The notes under the pieces are model-generated. The model was not told the origin of the DNA. It worked only from the letters and a program-made list of their open reading frames with translations, and made no database searches. Both the position numbers and the translations under genes were made by a program. From contig CALUPG010000003.1 of assembly GCA_944322565.1 (NCBI GenBank), positions 124,001-188,000 of the forward strand: 64,000 nucleotides of DNA, given 5' to 3'. Source of the DNA: an uncultured Bacteroidales bacterium (GTDB lineage: Bacteria; Bacteroidota; Bacteroidia; Bacteroidales; UBA932). Shown here piece after piece: positions 24,156 to 33,650 of the stretch (the first letter of the stretch is position 1; every line of letters begins with the position of its first letter).

Positions 24156-26924
24156 TCAATTGTCCCAGTAACTGTTGCTCTTCTTGAACCTCAGGAGGTC
24201 CGCAAGGGCTGCCGCATTGGCGGCAATCCTGAAGCTCCAGGACTCCCACTGTCCGTTCGGCACCCAGGAGACCTGGATGTTGAAGCAATGCAGGTCGTAG
24301 GAGGCACTCAGCTGGGTGGTGGTCATTTTCATGGCCATAAGGTCAAAACCTGTATTCAGATTTATGGCCAGGGCAGGAGTTATCTTGACATTTGCAGACA
24401 CTCCCAAGGTCTGCGTATGCCTGTGGTTCACAATCAGCTGTCCATTGGAATTCTGGTATGAACGGCTGTAGTTGTAGGAATAGTTGAGATTGACTGACCA
24501 CGGAGAGTTCGGGTTCATGTAGTACAGCCATCCTCCCGGAATATATTCTCCTGTGACAGGATGATAATAAATTCTGGTATAATTGGCTGCTGGGGCATTG
24601 TTTCCGCCTCCTCCTGTCGCATTGGAGCCGTCATTCCCGTTGATTCTGCCTTCGCCTGAGAACGAATATGAGATTGAGGCACTGGCATTTGTCAGCCTGA
24701 GCGGCTTGTTCCATCCTTCTGTCTGAACATTGAACTTGTTGATTCTCTGCCCGTTCTCGTTGATTGCATACGGGTCAAAGTTGGCATTGGCGCTTATGCC
24801 TACCTTCCCGAAGACCGATGTGGACATCGTTATCCCGATATTGTTCATGTTCAGAGAGTCCGCAAGAAAATTATATCCGGTAGTCAGATTGAGCTGGTCG
24901 ATGAGCTTTATCTTCTTTGTCCCTTTGCCGGTGGTGTCCCGGAGATCACGGACTTTGGCCTCAAGGTTGTTGCCGATAGTCAGGTTCATGCTGGCTGTCT
25001 TTCCCTTGCCGGGAGCCGAATATATCTGCCCCTGGTATATGTTGTAGTCCAGGGTCCTCTGCTCTCCGTCGGCATCCACATAATTCAATGTCCTCCATCC
25101 GTTGAAATATGTTCCTTTTTCCGGGGAGAAATTGAAGGATATGGAAGGAGATATGATGTGCCTTATTGCCTGAATTTTCCGGTGCTTTCCGAAATTGAAG
25201 AGACCGTAGAGCCTCGTGTTGGCCGAAAGGCTCCCGGAATAATTGTGAGTTGCGCCGAATGTCCCGAACTGTCCGGAATCAATCTCCTCCACCTCGTCGG
25301 TGACGGGATTGTATTTCCGCTCCGTCTTGCGGAAGAACCAGTTCATGCTGTAGTTGATGCTCGGCGTGAAATTTATGTATTTGAAGAGAGTGAACGACGG
25401 CAGGCCTATCTGGAAGTTGTGCGTCATTCCGTTCTGGAACTTGTCAAGGAAGCCGGGCTGGTTGAATTCGGAGGCCTTGAAATTTATCTTGTTCTGCAGA
25501 GTAGTATTGTATCCGAGGGAGAAATCCTCATAGAATCTTTTCTTCCCGACCCTGTTCTTCTGCTTGAACGGATAGAAGCGGCTCACAGAGAATGTTATGT
25601 TCGGAAGGGTGAACGAATATGAACTGTCTCTTGAGTTCTGGCTGTGCAGCGCATTGACCGACAGGTTGAACTTGCCGTTCCAGTTCTTTGAATACGAGAT
25701 GGATGAAGATATCTGGTTCTGGAGAGCCTCTGTCACATTCGTTGAATTGTATTTGCTGTTTGACGGACTGGAGAAATTGACCGATGCACTGAATGTCGTA
25801 CCTGGCCTTGCCTTTGAGTCCTGCGAATGACTCCACCTCACGGCAAAGTTCCTTGTCTGGAAAAAGTCCGTGCTCCCGCGCTCTCCCGTCTGGTCATTGG
25901 AGTAGGTGAGGGCGAATGTTCCGGTGCATTTGTAGTTCACCTTATATCTTGAGTTGACATCCACTGCCCAGGAGCCGAGGGTGTAGATGTCTCCTGTCAG
26001 AGACAGGTCAAAATAGTCCCCGATCACAAAATACATTCCGAGATCCCTGAGATAAAAGCCTCTGGCGCTCTCCTCTCCGAAGGTAGGCATAAGAAGTCCT
26101 GTCGCCCTGTCCGGGCGCTTCGGGATGAAACCGAACGGAAGTACAATCGGAAACATCGGGACGCCTTCCACAACAGGATATGCCGGGCCGAACACCGTCC
26201 TCTGCGAAGGCTTTGTCATTACCTTGGCTGCTGTAAGATGAAGATAATAATGGGGTTCTTCGCAATCACAGACAGTATATTTCCCTTTTGTTATGTTGAT
26301 GGACTGGTCCGGCATCATCTTGATGTTCTTGCCGTGCAGGATGCCTTCGGCCTCCTGCGTGACCATGTTGGTAATTCTTGCTTTTTTCGTATCGAAATTA
26401 TAGCGCAGTTCCTCCATCGTATAGGTCTTGCCGGCTTCCTCCATGGTAGGCATGCCGGTAATCACGCCTGCGGTATCCTTTGTGCCTCTTGCGAAGACAG
26501 TCTTGGTCTGCATGTCGTATTCCATATAGTCGGCGGAAAGCTTCATGTTCCCGTAGGTGACGGTGACATCTCCATAATAATATATCATTCTTTTACCGTC
26601 GGTGAAATCCTCCACGATGGAGTCCCTTGCTGTCGTGAAAGCCGGCATGTCCAGTGAACTTTTGTTCAGGAGAGCGACAGAATCCGCCCTTGCGACGGAG
26701 TCTGCCCGTGCAGTCGAGTCCATCACAGCCCTCATGGAGTCCGATACAGCCACAGTATCAGCGACCTTCTCCGTATTGTCGGAGCGGTCTCGCATCCTGT
26801 TTCTTCTGGACCGTCTGTCTTCCTGAGATGAAACAGTGAAGGAACTGATGAGCAGAAAAAGAACCGCCACAGCCACCAACTTGTCCTTTGCAGCAAATTG
26901 CTTCACTTTTCTATATAGAGACAT
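24156..26924 (-). CDS. lptD: LPS-assembly outer membrane protein LptD-like
   Basis: 922 aa from ATG 26924; a TTG one codon earlier is less likely. After a signal segment (LFLISSFTVSSQ) and a charged linker, residues about 115-215 form an OstA/LptA-like jellyroll (MIYYYGDVTVTYGNMKLSADYMEYD, KNIKMMPDQSINITKGKYTVCDCEEPHYYL). The remainder is a large beta-barrel with the GFIPKRPDRATGLLMP-type LptD signature near its start and an aromatic-rich C-terminus. LptD inserts lipopolysaccharide into the outer leaflet. It is divergent from the cell-wall amidase gene with a shared promoter region. The C-terminus does not end in a classical Phe, which is common in this phylum. Confidence 0.9.
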   Translation of the reverse strand: MSLYRKVKQFAAKDKLVAVAVLFLLISSFTVSSQEDRRSRRNRMRDRSDNTEKVADTVAVSDSMRAVMDSTARADSVARADSVALLNKSSLDMPAFTTARDSIVEDFTDGKRMIYYYGDVTVTYGNMKLSADYMEYDMQTKTVFARGTKDTAGVITGMPTMEEAGKTYTMEELRYNFDTKKARITNMVTQEAEGILHGKNIKMMPDQSINITKGKYTVCDCEEPHYYLHLTAAKVMTKPSQRTVFGPAYPVVEGVPMFPIVLPFGFIPKRPDRATGLLMPTFGEESARGFYLRDLGMYFVIGDYFDLSLTGDIYTLGSWAVDVNSRYKVNYKCTGTFALTYSNDQTGERGSTDFFQTRNFAVRWSHSQDSKARPGTTFSASVNFSSPSNSKYNSTNVTEALQNQISSSISYSKNWNGKFNLSVNALHSQNSRDSSYSFTLPNITFSVSRFYPFKQKNRVGKKRFYEDFSLGYNTTLQNKINFKASEFNQPGFLDKFQNGMTHNFQIGLPSFTLFKYINFTPSINYSMNWFFRKTERKYNPVTDEVEEIDSGQFGTFGATHNYSGSLSANTRLYGLFNFGKHRKIQAIRHIISPSISFNFSPEKGTYFNGWRTLNYVDADGEQRTLDYNIYQGQIYSAPGKGKTASMNLTIGNNLEAKVRDLRDTTGKGTKKIKLIDQLNLTTGYNFLADSLNMNNIGITMSTSVFGKVGISANANFDPYAINENGQRINKFNVQTEGWNKPLRLTNASASISYSFSGEGRINGNDGSNATGGGGNNAPAANYTRIYYHPVTGEYIPGGWLYYMNPNSPWSVNLNYSYNYSRSYQNSNGQLIVNHRHTQTLGVSANVKITPALAINLNTGFDLMAMKMTTTQLSASYDLHCFNIQVSWVPNGQWESWSFRIAANAAALADLLRFKKSNSYWDN

Positions 26925-26957
26925 CAATAAATTCTATGCGTTTTGCAGTCTTTTTTA

Positions 26958-27004
26958 TATTTTTGCAAGATGCAAAAATAAAATTAATTTCATTCAATAC
27001 CAAA
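26958..27004. promoter_or_regulatory. Divergent overlapping promoters of lptD and the amidase gene
   Basis: A palindrome at 26958-26980 has perfect 10-bp arms (TATTTTTGCA and its complement, 3-bp spacer). The arms are themselves the -7 elements of two promoters pointing away from each other. For lptD, TTTG (27001-27004) sits 20 bases upstream of its TATTTTTG (26973-26980). For the amidase the -7 is 26958-26965, without a clear upstream element. Confidence 0.62.
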
Positions 27005-28164
27005 TGAGACACACCGCTTCGGCAGACATAAAAGCGAACAGGCTGCTGCTTGCTGCAGTAATTGTTTTGTTCTCCTTGTTGTCTTTCAATGCATTGGCCC
27101 GTCCTCAAGTCCAGTCGCAGCTGAAACTGAAAACTGTTGTGATAGATCCCGGACATGGAGGCAAGGACGCCGGTTGCGTAAGCCGCGACAAAAAAACATA
27201 TGAAAAAAATCTCACCTTGTCAATCTCAAAACTCTTAGGAGACAAGATAACGAGGGCTTATCCCGATGTCAAAGTCATCTATACCCGTACCACTGACAAA
27301 TACATCACACTTAATGACAGGGCAGAGATTGCTAACAGAAATCATGCCGACCTTTTTATTTCCATCCACATAAATTCATTCTCCAGCACATCCCCAAACG
27401 GATTCTCGGCTCATATCCTCGGCCAGTCCAGCAACAAGAACAGGGATTTGTTCTCATATAACATGGATGTCTGCCGCAGAGAAAATTCAGTCATCCTCCT
27501 TGAAGAGGATTATACCACAAAATACCAGGGATTCGACCCGAATGATCCGGAATCTTTCATATTCTTCAATCTGATGCAGAATGCATTCTATGAGCAGAGC
27601 CTGCTTTTTGCGGCAGATGTTGAAAAAGAACTTTCAAAAGGTCCTATTGCACATAGCCGAGGCATATCTCAGGATCCGTTCTATGTGCTCTGGAAAACGA
27701 CAATGCCTGCTGTTCTGCTTGAAATGGGTTTCATATCCAATCCCTCCGATCTCAGGATAATGAACTCTGCTTCCGGCAAAGAGCAGATGGCCACAAGGCT
27801 GTTCAATGCATTCAGGACATTCAAGAACAGATATGACGGCAGCGTCGACATATCGTCAGCCGCGGAAAGCATGGGGACAGCCGCAGCATCAGAGCCCGAG
27901 GACGAAGCAGAAGTATCCGGTGCAGTATCTTCCGGAACTTCATATGGAGTCCAGATTCTGGTACTGAGCCGCCTGCTCAAAGATGGAGACAAGGCATTCA
28001 AAGGTTATTCTCCGCAGGTATACAAGTCCGGGAAAATGTACAAATATGTCGTCGGCAACTGTGCTTCAGAGAAGGAAGCCATCGGGACATGGAATGCAGT
28101 GAAAAGAAAATTCCCGGATTCATTCCCTGTCACTGTCAAAGACGGCAAAGTATCACCCCTATAA
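27004..28164 (+). CDS. N-acetylmuramoyl-L-alanine amidase (Amidase_3) with C-terminal SPOR-like region
   Basis: 386 aa from ATG 27004. An upstream open stretch lies across the divergent promoter and is rejected. An N-terminal signal/anchor segment (LLLAAVIVLFSLLSFNALA) precedes the zinc amidase domain: VVIDPGHGGKDAG (zinc His), a catalytic-Glu stretch KNLTLSISK, DLFISIHINSF (zinc His) and PAVLLEMGFISN (catalytic Glu). The last 85 residues (YGVQILVLSR... VTVKDGKV) resemble a SPOR peptidoglycan-binding repeat. It cuts the bond between MurNAc and the stem peptide in the periplasm during cell separation. The MCE gene follows 15 bp later, an arrangement conserved in Bacteroidota. Confidence 0.92.
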   Translation: MRHTASADIKANRLLLAAVIVLFSLLSFNALARPQVQSQLKLKTVVIDPGHGGKDAGCVSRDKKTYEKNLTLSISKLLGDKITRAYPDVKVIYTRTTDKYITLNDRAEIANRNHADLFISIHINSFSSTSPNGFSAHILGQSSNKNRDLFSYNMDVCRRENSVILLEEDYTTKYQGFDPNDPESFIFFNLMQNAFYEQSLLFAADVEKELSKGPIAHSRGISQDPFYVLWKTTMPAVLLEMGFISNPSDLRIMNSASGKEQMATRLFNAFRTFKNRYDGSVDISSAAESMGTAAASEPEDEAEVSGAVSSGTSYGVQILVLSRLLKDGDKAFKGYSPQVYKSGKMYKYVVGNCASEKEAIGTWNAVKRKFPDSFPVTVKDGKVSPL

Positions 28165-28179
28165 TATATTCCAAGGCCA

Positions 28180-29091
28180 ATGAAAGCATCTAAAGAACTG
28201 AAAATAGGAATTTTCGTAACACTTGTCCTGATTCTCTCATTTTTCGTGATAAACTTCATGAGGGAAAAGGACTTGTTCAACAGGGACATTGAATTGTCCG
28301 CAAGATATTCCGATGTCTGCGGGCTTTCTTCCTCTGCCCCCGTTTACATAAAGGGTTTCAAGGCCGGAGCAGTCACATCTGTCGAGTATGATTCCGCGAC
28401 TGGAGAATTTACTGTGACATGCTCCGTCAGCAAAGACTTCAGGCTGCCGGCCGATACCAGGATGGTGATTTACAGCACGGATATTATGGGAAGCAAGGGC
28501 ATCGACCTTGTCCCTGGAATCTCATCTGAAATCCTTGATGACGGGGCTCTCATAGCAGGGGAAACAAGGCCTGACCTCCTGTCCTCGCTCGGAAACGGAA
28601 TCGTCCCGCTGACAGGCAAGATATCATCGGCAATAGACAGCCTTAATGTCACTGTGGCAAACATCAACAATATCCTGGGAAAAGAGAACAGGGACGGAAT
28701 CGCATCCGCCCTCAGGCATCTTGAGGGCACGATGTCCAATGTTGAAAATATTTCCGCAATGATTGACGGCCGCTCATCGGAGATCGAGGGCCTGATTTCA
28801 AATCTCCACCAGGTCTCCGTCTCGCTTGCTTCAGTGATGGAAAAGGCTGACACTGCAATGACCGGAATAGGAAATGTCGCCGCAGCCCTTGATGAAAGCG
28901 ACATAAGAGGTCTTGTGGCATCCTTCAGGAGTCTGGCCGACTCATTGCAGGATCCAGACGGAACTGTGGGAAAACTTATGACTGACGGAGGTGCATATGA
29001 TTCTCTTGAGTCACTCCTTTCCGACATTGATTCCCTTGTAAGGAAAATTGAGGAAAACCCTAAGAAATATGTCAGGATATCCATCTTCTGA
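28180..29091 (+). CDS. MlaD/MCE-family lipid transport protein
   Basis: 303 aa. One N-terminal membrane helix (IGIFVTLVLILSFFVINFM) anchors the protein in the inner membrane facing the periplasm. Residues about 40-120 are an MCE domain (YSDVCGLSSSAPVYIKGFKAGAV, GSKGIDLVPG). The rest is helical and probably forms a coiled-coil (heptad-like SLNVTVANINNIL, LEGTMSNVENISAM). MCE proteins form hexamers carrying phospholipids between membranes. The ATPase and permease partners (MlaE/MlaF) are not in the window. It follows the amidase by 15 bp, so the two are cotranscribed. MlaD is a family-level name only. Confidence 0.88.
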   Translation: MKASKELKIGIFVTLVLILSFFVINFMREKDLFNRDIELSARYSDVCGLSSSAPVYIKGFKAGAVTSVEYDSATGEFTVTCSVSKDFRLPADTRMVIYSTDIMGSKGIDLVPGISSEILDDGALIAGETRPDLLSSLGNGIVPLTGKISSAIDSLNVTVANINNILGKENRDGIASALRHLEGTMSNVENISAMIDGRSSEIEGLISNLHQVSVSLASVMEKADTAMTGIGNVAAALDESDIRGLVASFRSLADSLQDPDGTVGKLMTDGGAYDSLESLLSDIDSLVRKIEENPKKYVRISIF

Positions 29092-29159
29092 GATACCCGG
29101 GATTATATTCAGCACATAAATTCTAAAATTGAATAATTCAAATCTAATATTATACCGAT

Positions 29160-29212
29160 ATCAGTTATTTACGAAAATAATGATTTATAAATCATTGAAA
29201 ATCAGTTATTTA
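29160..29212. repeat. AT-rich region upstream of dnaA with palindrome and flanking direct repeats
   Basis: An 18-bp perfect palindrome AATGATTTATAAATCATT (29179-29196) is flanked by the 12-bp direct repeats ATCAGTTATTTA at 29160-29171 and 29201-29212, 41 bp apart. The whole 29092-29364 gap is very AT-rich, with A/T runs at 29260-29310. No canonical DnaA box (TTATNCACA) was found, so it may be the dnaA control region rather than an origin. Confidence 0.6.
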
Positions 29213-29364
29213 TAAATTACACGTTTCCGATTTGGCAAAACGGATAAAAGTAAAATAAAATTAAAATACAATAGAAATTTTAATTTTTTATAATATTTTT
29301 TTCATCAACTTTGCCAACCGGAAGCAGGAAGGTATTTTCCTGCATTTTTAATCTAAAATCTGAT

Positions 29365-30786
29365 ATGGCGGAAGAACGGTATAATATGGTATGGAACAAC
29401 TGTCTGAAAATAATCAGCCAGATTGTTGAGCCGCAGCATTACAACACATGGTTCAAGCCGGTCCATGCTGTTGCCTTTGAAGGTTCGACGCTGGAGCTCG
29501 AGGTTCCGTCCGAATTTTTCCGCGAATATCTGGAGGAATATTATCTTGATGTTCTCAAGAAGACCTTGAGGAGAGTGATAGGGGCTGATGCAAAGCTGGT
29601 CTACAGAGTCCGTCCTGTCACGGCCGAACCTCCGATGAGATATCCTGTCGCACCGGGGACGACTCCTGTCAACAAGACGATTTCCATAACGACATATCCG
29701 CATGGGAACAATCCCGGTCCGTTTGTCTATCCGGGGCTCCAGCATGTCACAGTAAATTCTCAGCTGAATCCTGTCTACTGTTTCAGCAATCTTGTCGAGG
29801 GGGAGTGCAACAAAATGGGAATTACTGCCGGTGAAAGCATATCGTCCGCTCCGGGAAAGACTGCATTCAATCCGCTTTTCCTCTTCGGGCAGCCGGGACT
29901 CGGCAAGACACACATTGCACAGGCCATAGGAATTGCCATCAAGGAGAAATATCCGGAACTAGTGGTGCTGTATGTGCCGGCAAACAGATTCAAGACACAA
30001 TACATGGATGCAGTCAATGTCAACAACAAGCTGACGGACTTTCTGGCGTTCTATATGAAGATGGATGTCCTGATAGTCGATGATATCCAGGAATTGTCAT
30101 CTCCGGGCACACAGAATGCCTTTTTCCATATATTCAACCATCTTCACCAGCAGGGCAAGCAGCTGATATTCACTTCTGACAGGCCTCCGGTAGAGCTTCA
30201 GAACTTTGAGGAAAGGCTGCTGTCCAGACTCAAATGGGGGCTGTCAGTAGAGCTTCAGAGGCCGGATTTTGCCACAAGGCTTGCAATGCTCAAAGCCAGA
30301 AGTTTCAGGGAAGGTGTTGAACTGGATGATGATGTCCTGATGTTTCTCGCGACAAGGATTACATCCAATTTCAGGGAACTTGAAGGCGCACTCATTTCGC
30401 TGATAGCCAATGCGACACTTACTCACAGGCCGGTAACGCTGGAACTTGCGGAAAAGATAACGGACAGGATAGTCGGGGAGCAGAAAAAAGAGCTTACAAT
30501 CGACATGGTTCAGAAGACTGTCTGCGACTATTTCAACATTACCAGGGATATGCTTCTGTCGAAGTCCCGCAAAAGACAGATTGTACAGGCCAGGCAGATT
30601 GCAATGTATATGAGCCGCAACCACATAAATTGCTCACTCTCTACAATCGGCGCCGAGACCGGCGGTAAAGACCATGCCACAGTGCTTCATGCATGTACGA
30701 CTGTGACGGATCTCATGGCCTTTGACAAGACATTCCGTCAATATGTTACGGACATAGAGAAGATGCTCGGTCCGGTCTGCCGATAA
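29365..30786 (+). CDS. dnaA: Chromosomal replication initiator DnaA
   Basis: 473 aa from ATG 29365; an open stretch upstream lacks homology. Domain I (residues 1-75) has NTWFKPVHAV. A linker of about 50 residues is Pro-rich. Domain III carries GQPGLGKT (Walker A, 175-182) and LIVDDIQE (Walker B). Domain IV ends with the DNA-binding signature GGKDHATVLHACTTV. The protein melts the origin and loads the helicase. Domain II is short compared with some relatives. It follows the MCE gene with a 273-bp AT-rich gap holding a palindrome and precedes pepD by 38 bp, possibly in one transcript. Confidence 0.97.
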   Translation: MAEERYNMVWNNCLKIISQIVEPQHYNTWFKPVHAVAFEGSTLELEVPSEFFREYLEEYYLDVLKKTLRRVIGADAKLVYRVRPVTAEPPMRYPVAPGTTPVNKTISITTYPHGNNPGPFVYPGLQHVTVNSQLNPVYCFSNLVEGECNKMGITAGESISSAPGKTAFNPLFLFGQPGLGKTHIAQAIGIAIKEKYPELVVLYVPANRFKTQYMDAVNVNNKLTDFLAFYMKMDVLIVDDIQELSSPGTQNAFFHIFNHLHQQGKQLIFTSDRPPVELQNFEERLLSRLKWGLSVELQRPDFATRLAMLKARSFREGVELDDDVLMFLATRITSNFRELEGALISLIANATLTHRPVTLELAEKITDRIVGEQKKELTIDMVQKTVCDYFNITRDMLLSKSRKRQIVQARQIAMYMSRNHINCSLSTIGAETGGKDHATVLHACTTVTDLMAFDKTFRQYVTDIEKMLGPVCR

Positions 30787-30824
30787 GGCCGGCATACGCT
30801 GATAACTCAAAAATTTTACATAAT

Positions 30825-32252
30825 ATGACATCAGACGAAGTTCTGTCCATCTTCAAGGAAATAACAAAAGTTCCGAGGGAGTCCGGACATGAAGAGAAAA
30901 TCATAGCCTGGCTGCAGTCTTTCGCTGCAGCCCATTCGCTTGAATGCCGTACGGACAAGGCCGGCAATGTAGTTATTGTCAAAGAAGCCTCCGCCGGGAA
31001 AGAAAATGTTCCGACAATCGTGCTTCAGAGTCACTCAGACATGGTCTGTGAAAAGAACTCCGGTGTAGAGCATGATTTCAGCAAAGATCCAGTCAGATAT
31101 GAAATCCGGGACGGGTGGATGGTCGCTCCTGACACTACGCTCGGAGCGGACTGCGGCATCGGTATGGCGGCACAGCTTGCTGTCCTGACCGGCGATATCC
31201 CGACCGGACGCATTGAGGCTCTTTTTACAGTCGCTGAAGAGACAGGTCTTGACGGGGCAAAAGCTCTTGAGCCGGGATTCATCACCGGAAGGACTCTCAT
31301 AAACCTTGATTCCGAAGACGAGGGTGAACTGTTCATCGGCTGTGCCGGAGGAATTGACACCACGGCAGTATTCGATTATACTCCGGCCGGGCTGCCTGCC
31401 GGGCTTGAATATCATAAAATCAGAATATCCAATGCGCTCGGAGGACACAGCGGAGATGACATAGACAAAGGCCGGGCAAACGCAGTGCAGCTGCTCTCGA
31501 GATTCCTTTACGGCATGTCCGGAAAAGGACTTCATCTCTGCAGCATTTCAGGAGGCAACAAGCGCAATGCAATAGCCAGGGAAGCAGAGGCCGTTGTTGC
31601 TGCAATGCCTGCCACATCAGAGCTCCTTGCAGAAGAATTCAGGACTTTTGCGCAGGATGTTGCAGCCGAATATGCAGTCACAGACCCTGACATCCGGTTT
31701 GAATGCACCCGGACTGAGCCTTGCGCGGACAAAATTGATGACAGGACTGCTCAAGCGCTTATAACATCTTTGTTTGCCGCCCCGCATGGAGTATTGGCCA
31801 TGAGTCCGGAAATCAAAGGGCTGGTTGAGACATCTACCAATCTTGCTTCAGTCAAGATGCTGCCTGACAATAAAATAAGAATCGGCACCAGTCAAAGGAG
31901 CTCGGTTGTGTCCGAGATGCGGGCCTCCGCAGCAAAAGTGGAGGCCTGTTTCCGGCTGGCAGGAGCATCCGTAACACACGAGTCCGAGTATCCCGGATGG
32001 AAGCCTGACACACATTCGGCCATTCTGGAAAAATGTGTCGCATCATACCGGCGGCTGTTCGGTGTCAGACCGGCAGTAAGGGCAATTCATGCCGGTCTTG
32101 AATGCGGACTCTTTCTGGAAAAGTATCCGGAGCTTGACATGATTTCATTCGGGCCGACCCTCAGGGGAGTCCATGCTCCGGGCGAACGCCTTGACCTGGC
32201 ATCTCTTGACAAATTCGTGAAATTGCTTGAAGACGTCCTTGTCAACTTCTAG
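30825..32252 (+). CDS. pepD: Cytosolic aminoacyl-histidine dipeptidase (M20C family)
   Basis: 475 aa, full length. Di-zinc motifs are present: LQSHSDMV (His70, Asp72 following), LGADCGIG (Asp109, bridging), AEETGLDGA (Glu138/Glu139) and LINLDSED. A lid/dimerisation domain lies in the middle (about 200-390) and a final His ligand in the C-terminal GVHAPGE. M20C enzymes cleave Xaa-His and other dipeptides in the cytoplasm. rpe begins four bases after its stop codon, so the two are translated from the same message. No signal peptide was seen. Confidence 0.94.
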   Translation: MTSDEVLSIFKEITKVPRESGHEEKIIAWLQSFAAAHSLECRTDKAGNVVIVKEASAGKENVPTIVLQSHSDMVCEKNSGVEHDFSKDPVRYEIRDGWMVAPDTTLGADCGIGMAAQLAVLTGDIPTGRIEALFTVAEETGLDGAKALEPGFITGRTLINLDSEDEGELFIGCAGGIDTTAVFDYTPAGLPAGLEYHKIRISNALGGHSGDDIDKGRANAVQLLSRFLYGMSGKGLHLCSISGGNKRNAIAREAEAVVAAMPATSELLAEEFRTFAQDVAAEYAVTDPDIRFECTRTEPCADKIDDRTAQALITSLFAAPHGVLAMSPEIKGLVETSTNLASVKMLPDNKIRIGTSQRSSVVSEMRASAAKVEACFRLAGASVTHESEYPGWKPDTHSAILEKCVASYRRLFGVRPAVRAIHAGLECGLFLEKYPELDMISFGPTLRGVHAPGERLDLASLDKFVKLLEDVLVNF

Positions 32253-32256
32253 TATT

Positions 32257-32901
32257 ATGGTCAGAATCGCTCCATCCATGCTTTCGGCAGATTTCCTCAA
32301 TCTGGGGAAAGATGTAGCCATGGTCAATGCAAATGCCGACTTGTTTCACCTTGACATTATGGACGGCGTTTTCGTCCCCAACATATCTTATGGGTTCCCA
32401 GTTGTCGAAGCAATAGCAAAGGAGGCCACAAAACCGCTTGATGTCCACCTGATGATTGTGCAACCGGAGAAATATGTCGGACGCTTTGCCGCAGCAGGGG
32501 CATCCATGATAAGTTTTCATGCAGAGGCGGCTGACGACCCGTCCGCCCTCCTGAAACAGATACGGTCCCTTGGCGCAAAGGCTGGCCTCGCCTTCAATCC
32601 TGATTATCCGCTTGAAAAAGTCAGGCCTCACCTGTGCGAATGCGATTTTGTGCTGGTCATGTCCGTCTTCGCAGGGTTCGGAGGCCAGAAATTTATAGAA
32701 TCATCATGCGAAAGGGTGCAGACAATAAGGAAATGGATTGACGCGGACGGACTCAGTTGCATCATTGAGGTAGACGGAGGTGTTTCTCCGGCCAATGCTG
32801 CAGAACTTGCCGCCTCAGGTGCTGAAATCCTTGTAGCAGGCAGCGCAGTATTCAAAGCCGGGAATCCGGCGGAAGTCATATCACATATGAAATCTCTTTG
32901 A
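32257..32901 (+). CDS. rpe: Ribulose-phosphate 3-epimerase
   Basis: 214 aa from ATG 32257, just after the pepD stop; a longer reading overlapping pepD lacks homology. TIM-barrel motifs are clear: IAPSMLSADFLNL, FHLDIMDGVFVPN, LDVHLMI, VLVMSVFAGFGGQ and IEVDGGVSP. The enzyme interconverts ribulose 5-phosphate and xylulose 5-phosphate in the pentose phosphate pathway. The last 26 bases overlap the 3' end of birA on the opposite strand, so the final residues (HMKSL) share DNA with the end of birA. Confidence 0.96.
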   Translation: MVRIAPSMLSADFLNLGKDVAMVNANADLFHLDIMDGVFVPNISYGFPVVEAIAKEATKPLDVHLMIVQPEKYVGRFAAAGASMISFHAEAADDPSALLKQIRSLGAKAGLAFNPDYPLEKVRPHLCECDFVLVMSVFAGFGGQKFIESSCERVQTIRKWIDADGLSCIIEVDGGVSPANAAELAASGAEILVAGSAVFKAGNPAEVISHMKSL

Positions 32902-33634
32902 AGGCAAATTCCCTGATGCCTTCACCCGGAATCTCCATCCTCAGGCAGGCTGAAGGAGAGATTCCCCTGATGATTCCCCTGATAACCTTGCCGGAAGCGC
33001 AGTCAATATAGCTGTGCAGGGAGTCTTTTCTGTACAGCAGTGAAAGGTATTTCTGATGCAGGCATGATTTTCCGCCTTCGCCCCCGCAGCCTGAAAGTGC
33101 ATCACATAGCAGGGCAGACAACTCTTCGAGGGCAGCATCTGTTCTGTACTCATGTCCTGTCTCTATCTTCATCGATGTGGGATTCGGCAATTCATGCGGG
33201 AAAATCGTCTGATTGACATTCAGACCTATGCCTATTATACTTGCATCCAGCCTGCTGCCGCGCACGATATTCTCAATCAGTATTCCACAGATCTTCCTGT
33301 CTCCGGAATAAATGTCATTCGGCCATTTTATTGAAACGGGAATTCCTTTCCCGCAAAGGAAGTCGGCTACGGCAACAGAGGCACACTCGCTTACGGCAAA
33401 CTGCTCTGTGGCGGCAAGTTCAGGGAACATGCCTTTCCCGAATCTCACTGCCGCACTGAATGTGAGATTCATCCCCGCCTCGCTATTCCATACATTGCCT
33501 TTCTGTCCGCGCCCGGCAGTCTGAAACTCCGCCGCAATTACTGACATTTTGTCAATGTCATCCAATGCCATCCTGGCCATATTGTTGGTAGAATCAACAG
33601 ACTTATGCCATATAATATCATACTTTTTTCCCAT
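32876..33634 (-). CDS. birA: Biotin-[acetyl-CoA-carboxylase] ligase, catalytic domain only
   Basis: 252 aa from ATG 33634; an upstream in-frame start falls in the divergent promoter region. The BPL/LplA fold shows SVDSTNNMA, the biotinyl-AMP loop GRGQKGNVW (usually GRGRxGR), IKWPNDIY and KICGILIEN. There is no N-terminal DNA-binding domain, so it is a ligase but not a biotin repressor. It attaches biotin to carboxylase carrier proteins. It is convergent with rpe (26-bp overlap) and divergent from rsfS, with start codons 51 bases apart. Confidence 0.93.
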   Translation of the reverse strand: MGKKYDIIWHKSVDSTNNMARMALDDIDKMSVIAAEFQTAGRGQKGNVWNSEAGMNLTFSAAVRFGKGMFPELAATEQFAVSECASVAVADFLCGKGIPVSIKWPNDIYSGDRKICGILIENIVRGSRLDASIIGIGLNVNQTIFPHELPNPTSMKIETGHEYRTDAALEELSALLCDALSGCGGEGGKSCLHQKYLSLLYRKDSLHSYIDCASGKVIRGIIRGISPSACLRMEIPGEGIREFAFKEISYVI

Positions 33635-33650
33635 TGGTGCAGTTTTTGTG

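Noticed and set aside
29092..29364. Chromosomal origin of replication beside dnaA
   Set aside because: No TTATNCACA-type boxes were seen, and in Bacteroidota dnaA is often away from the origin. It was kept only as an AT-rich control region.
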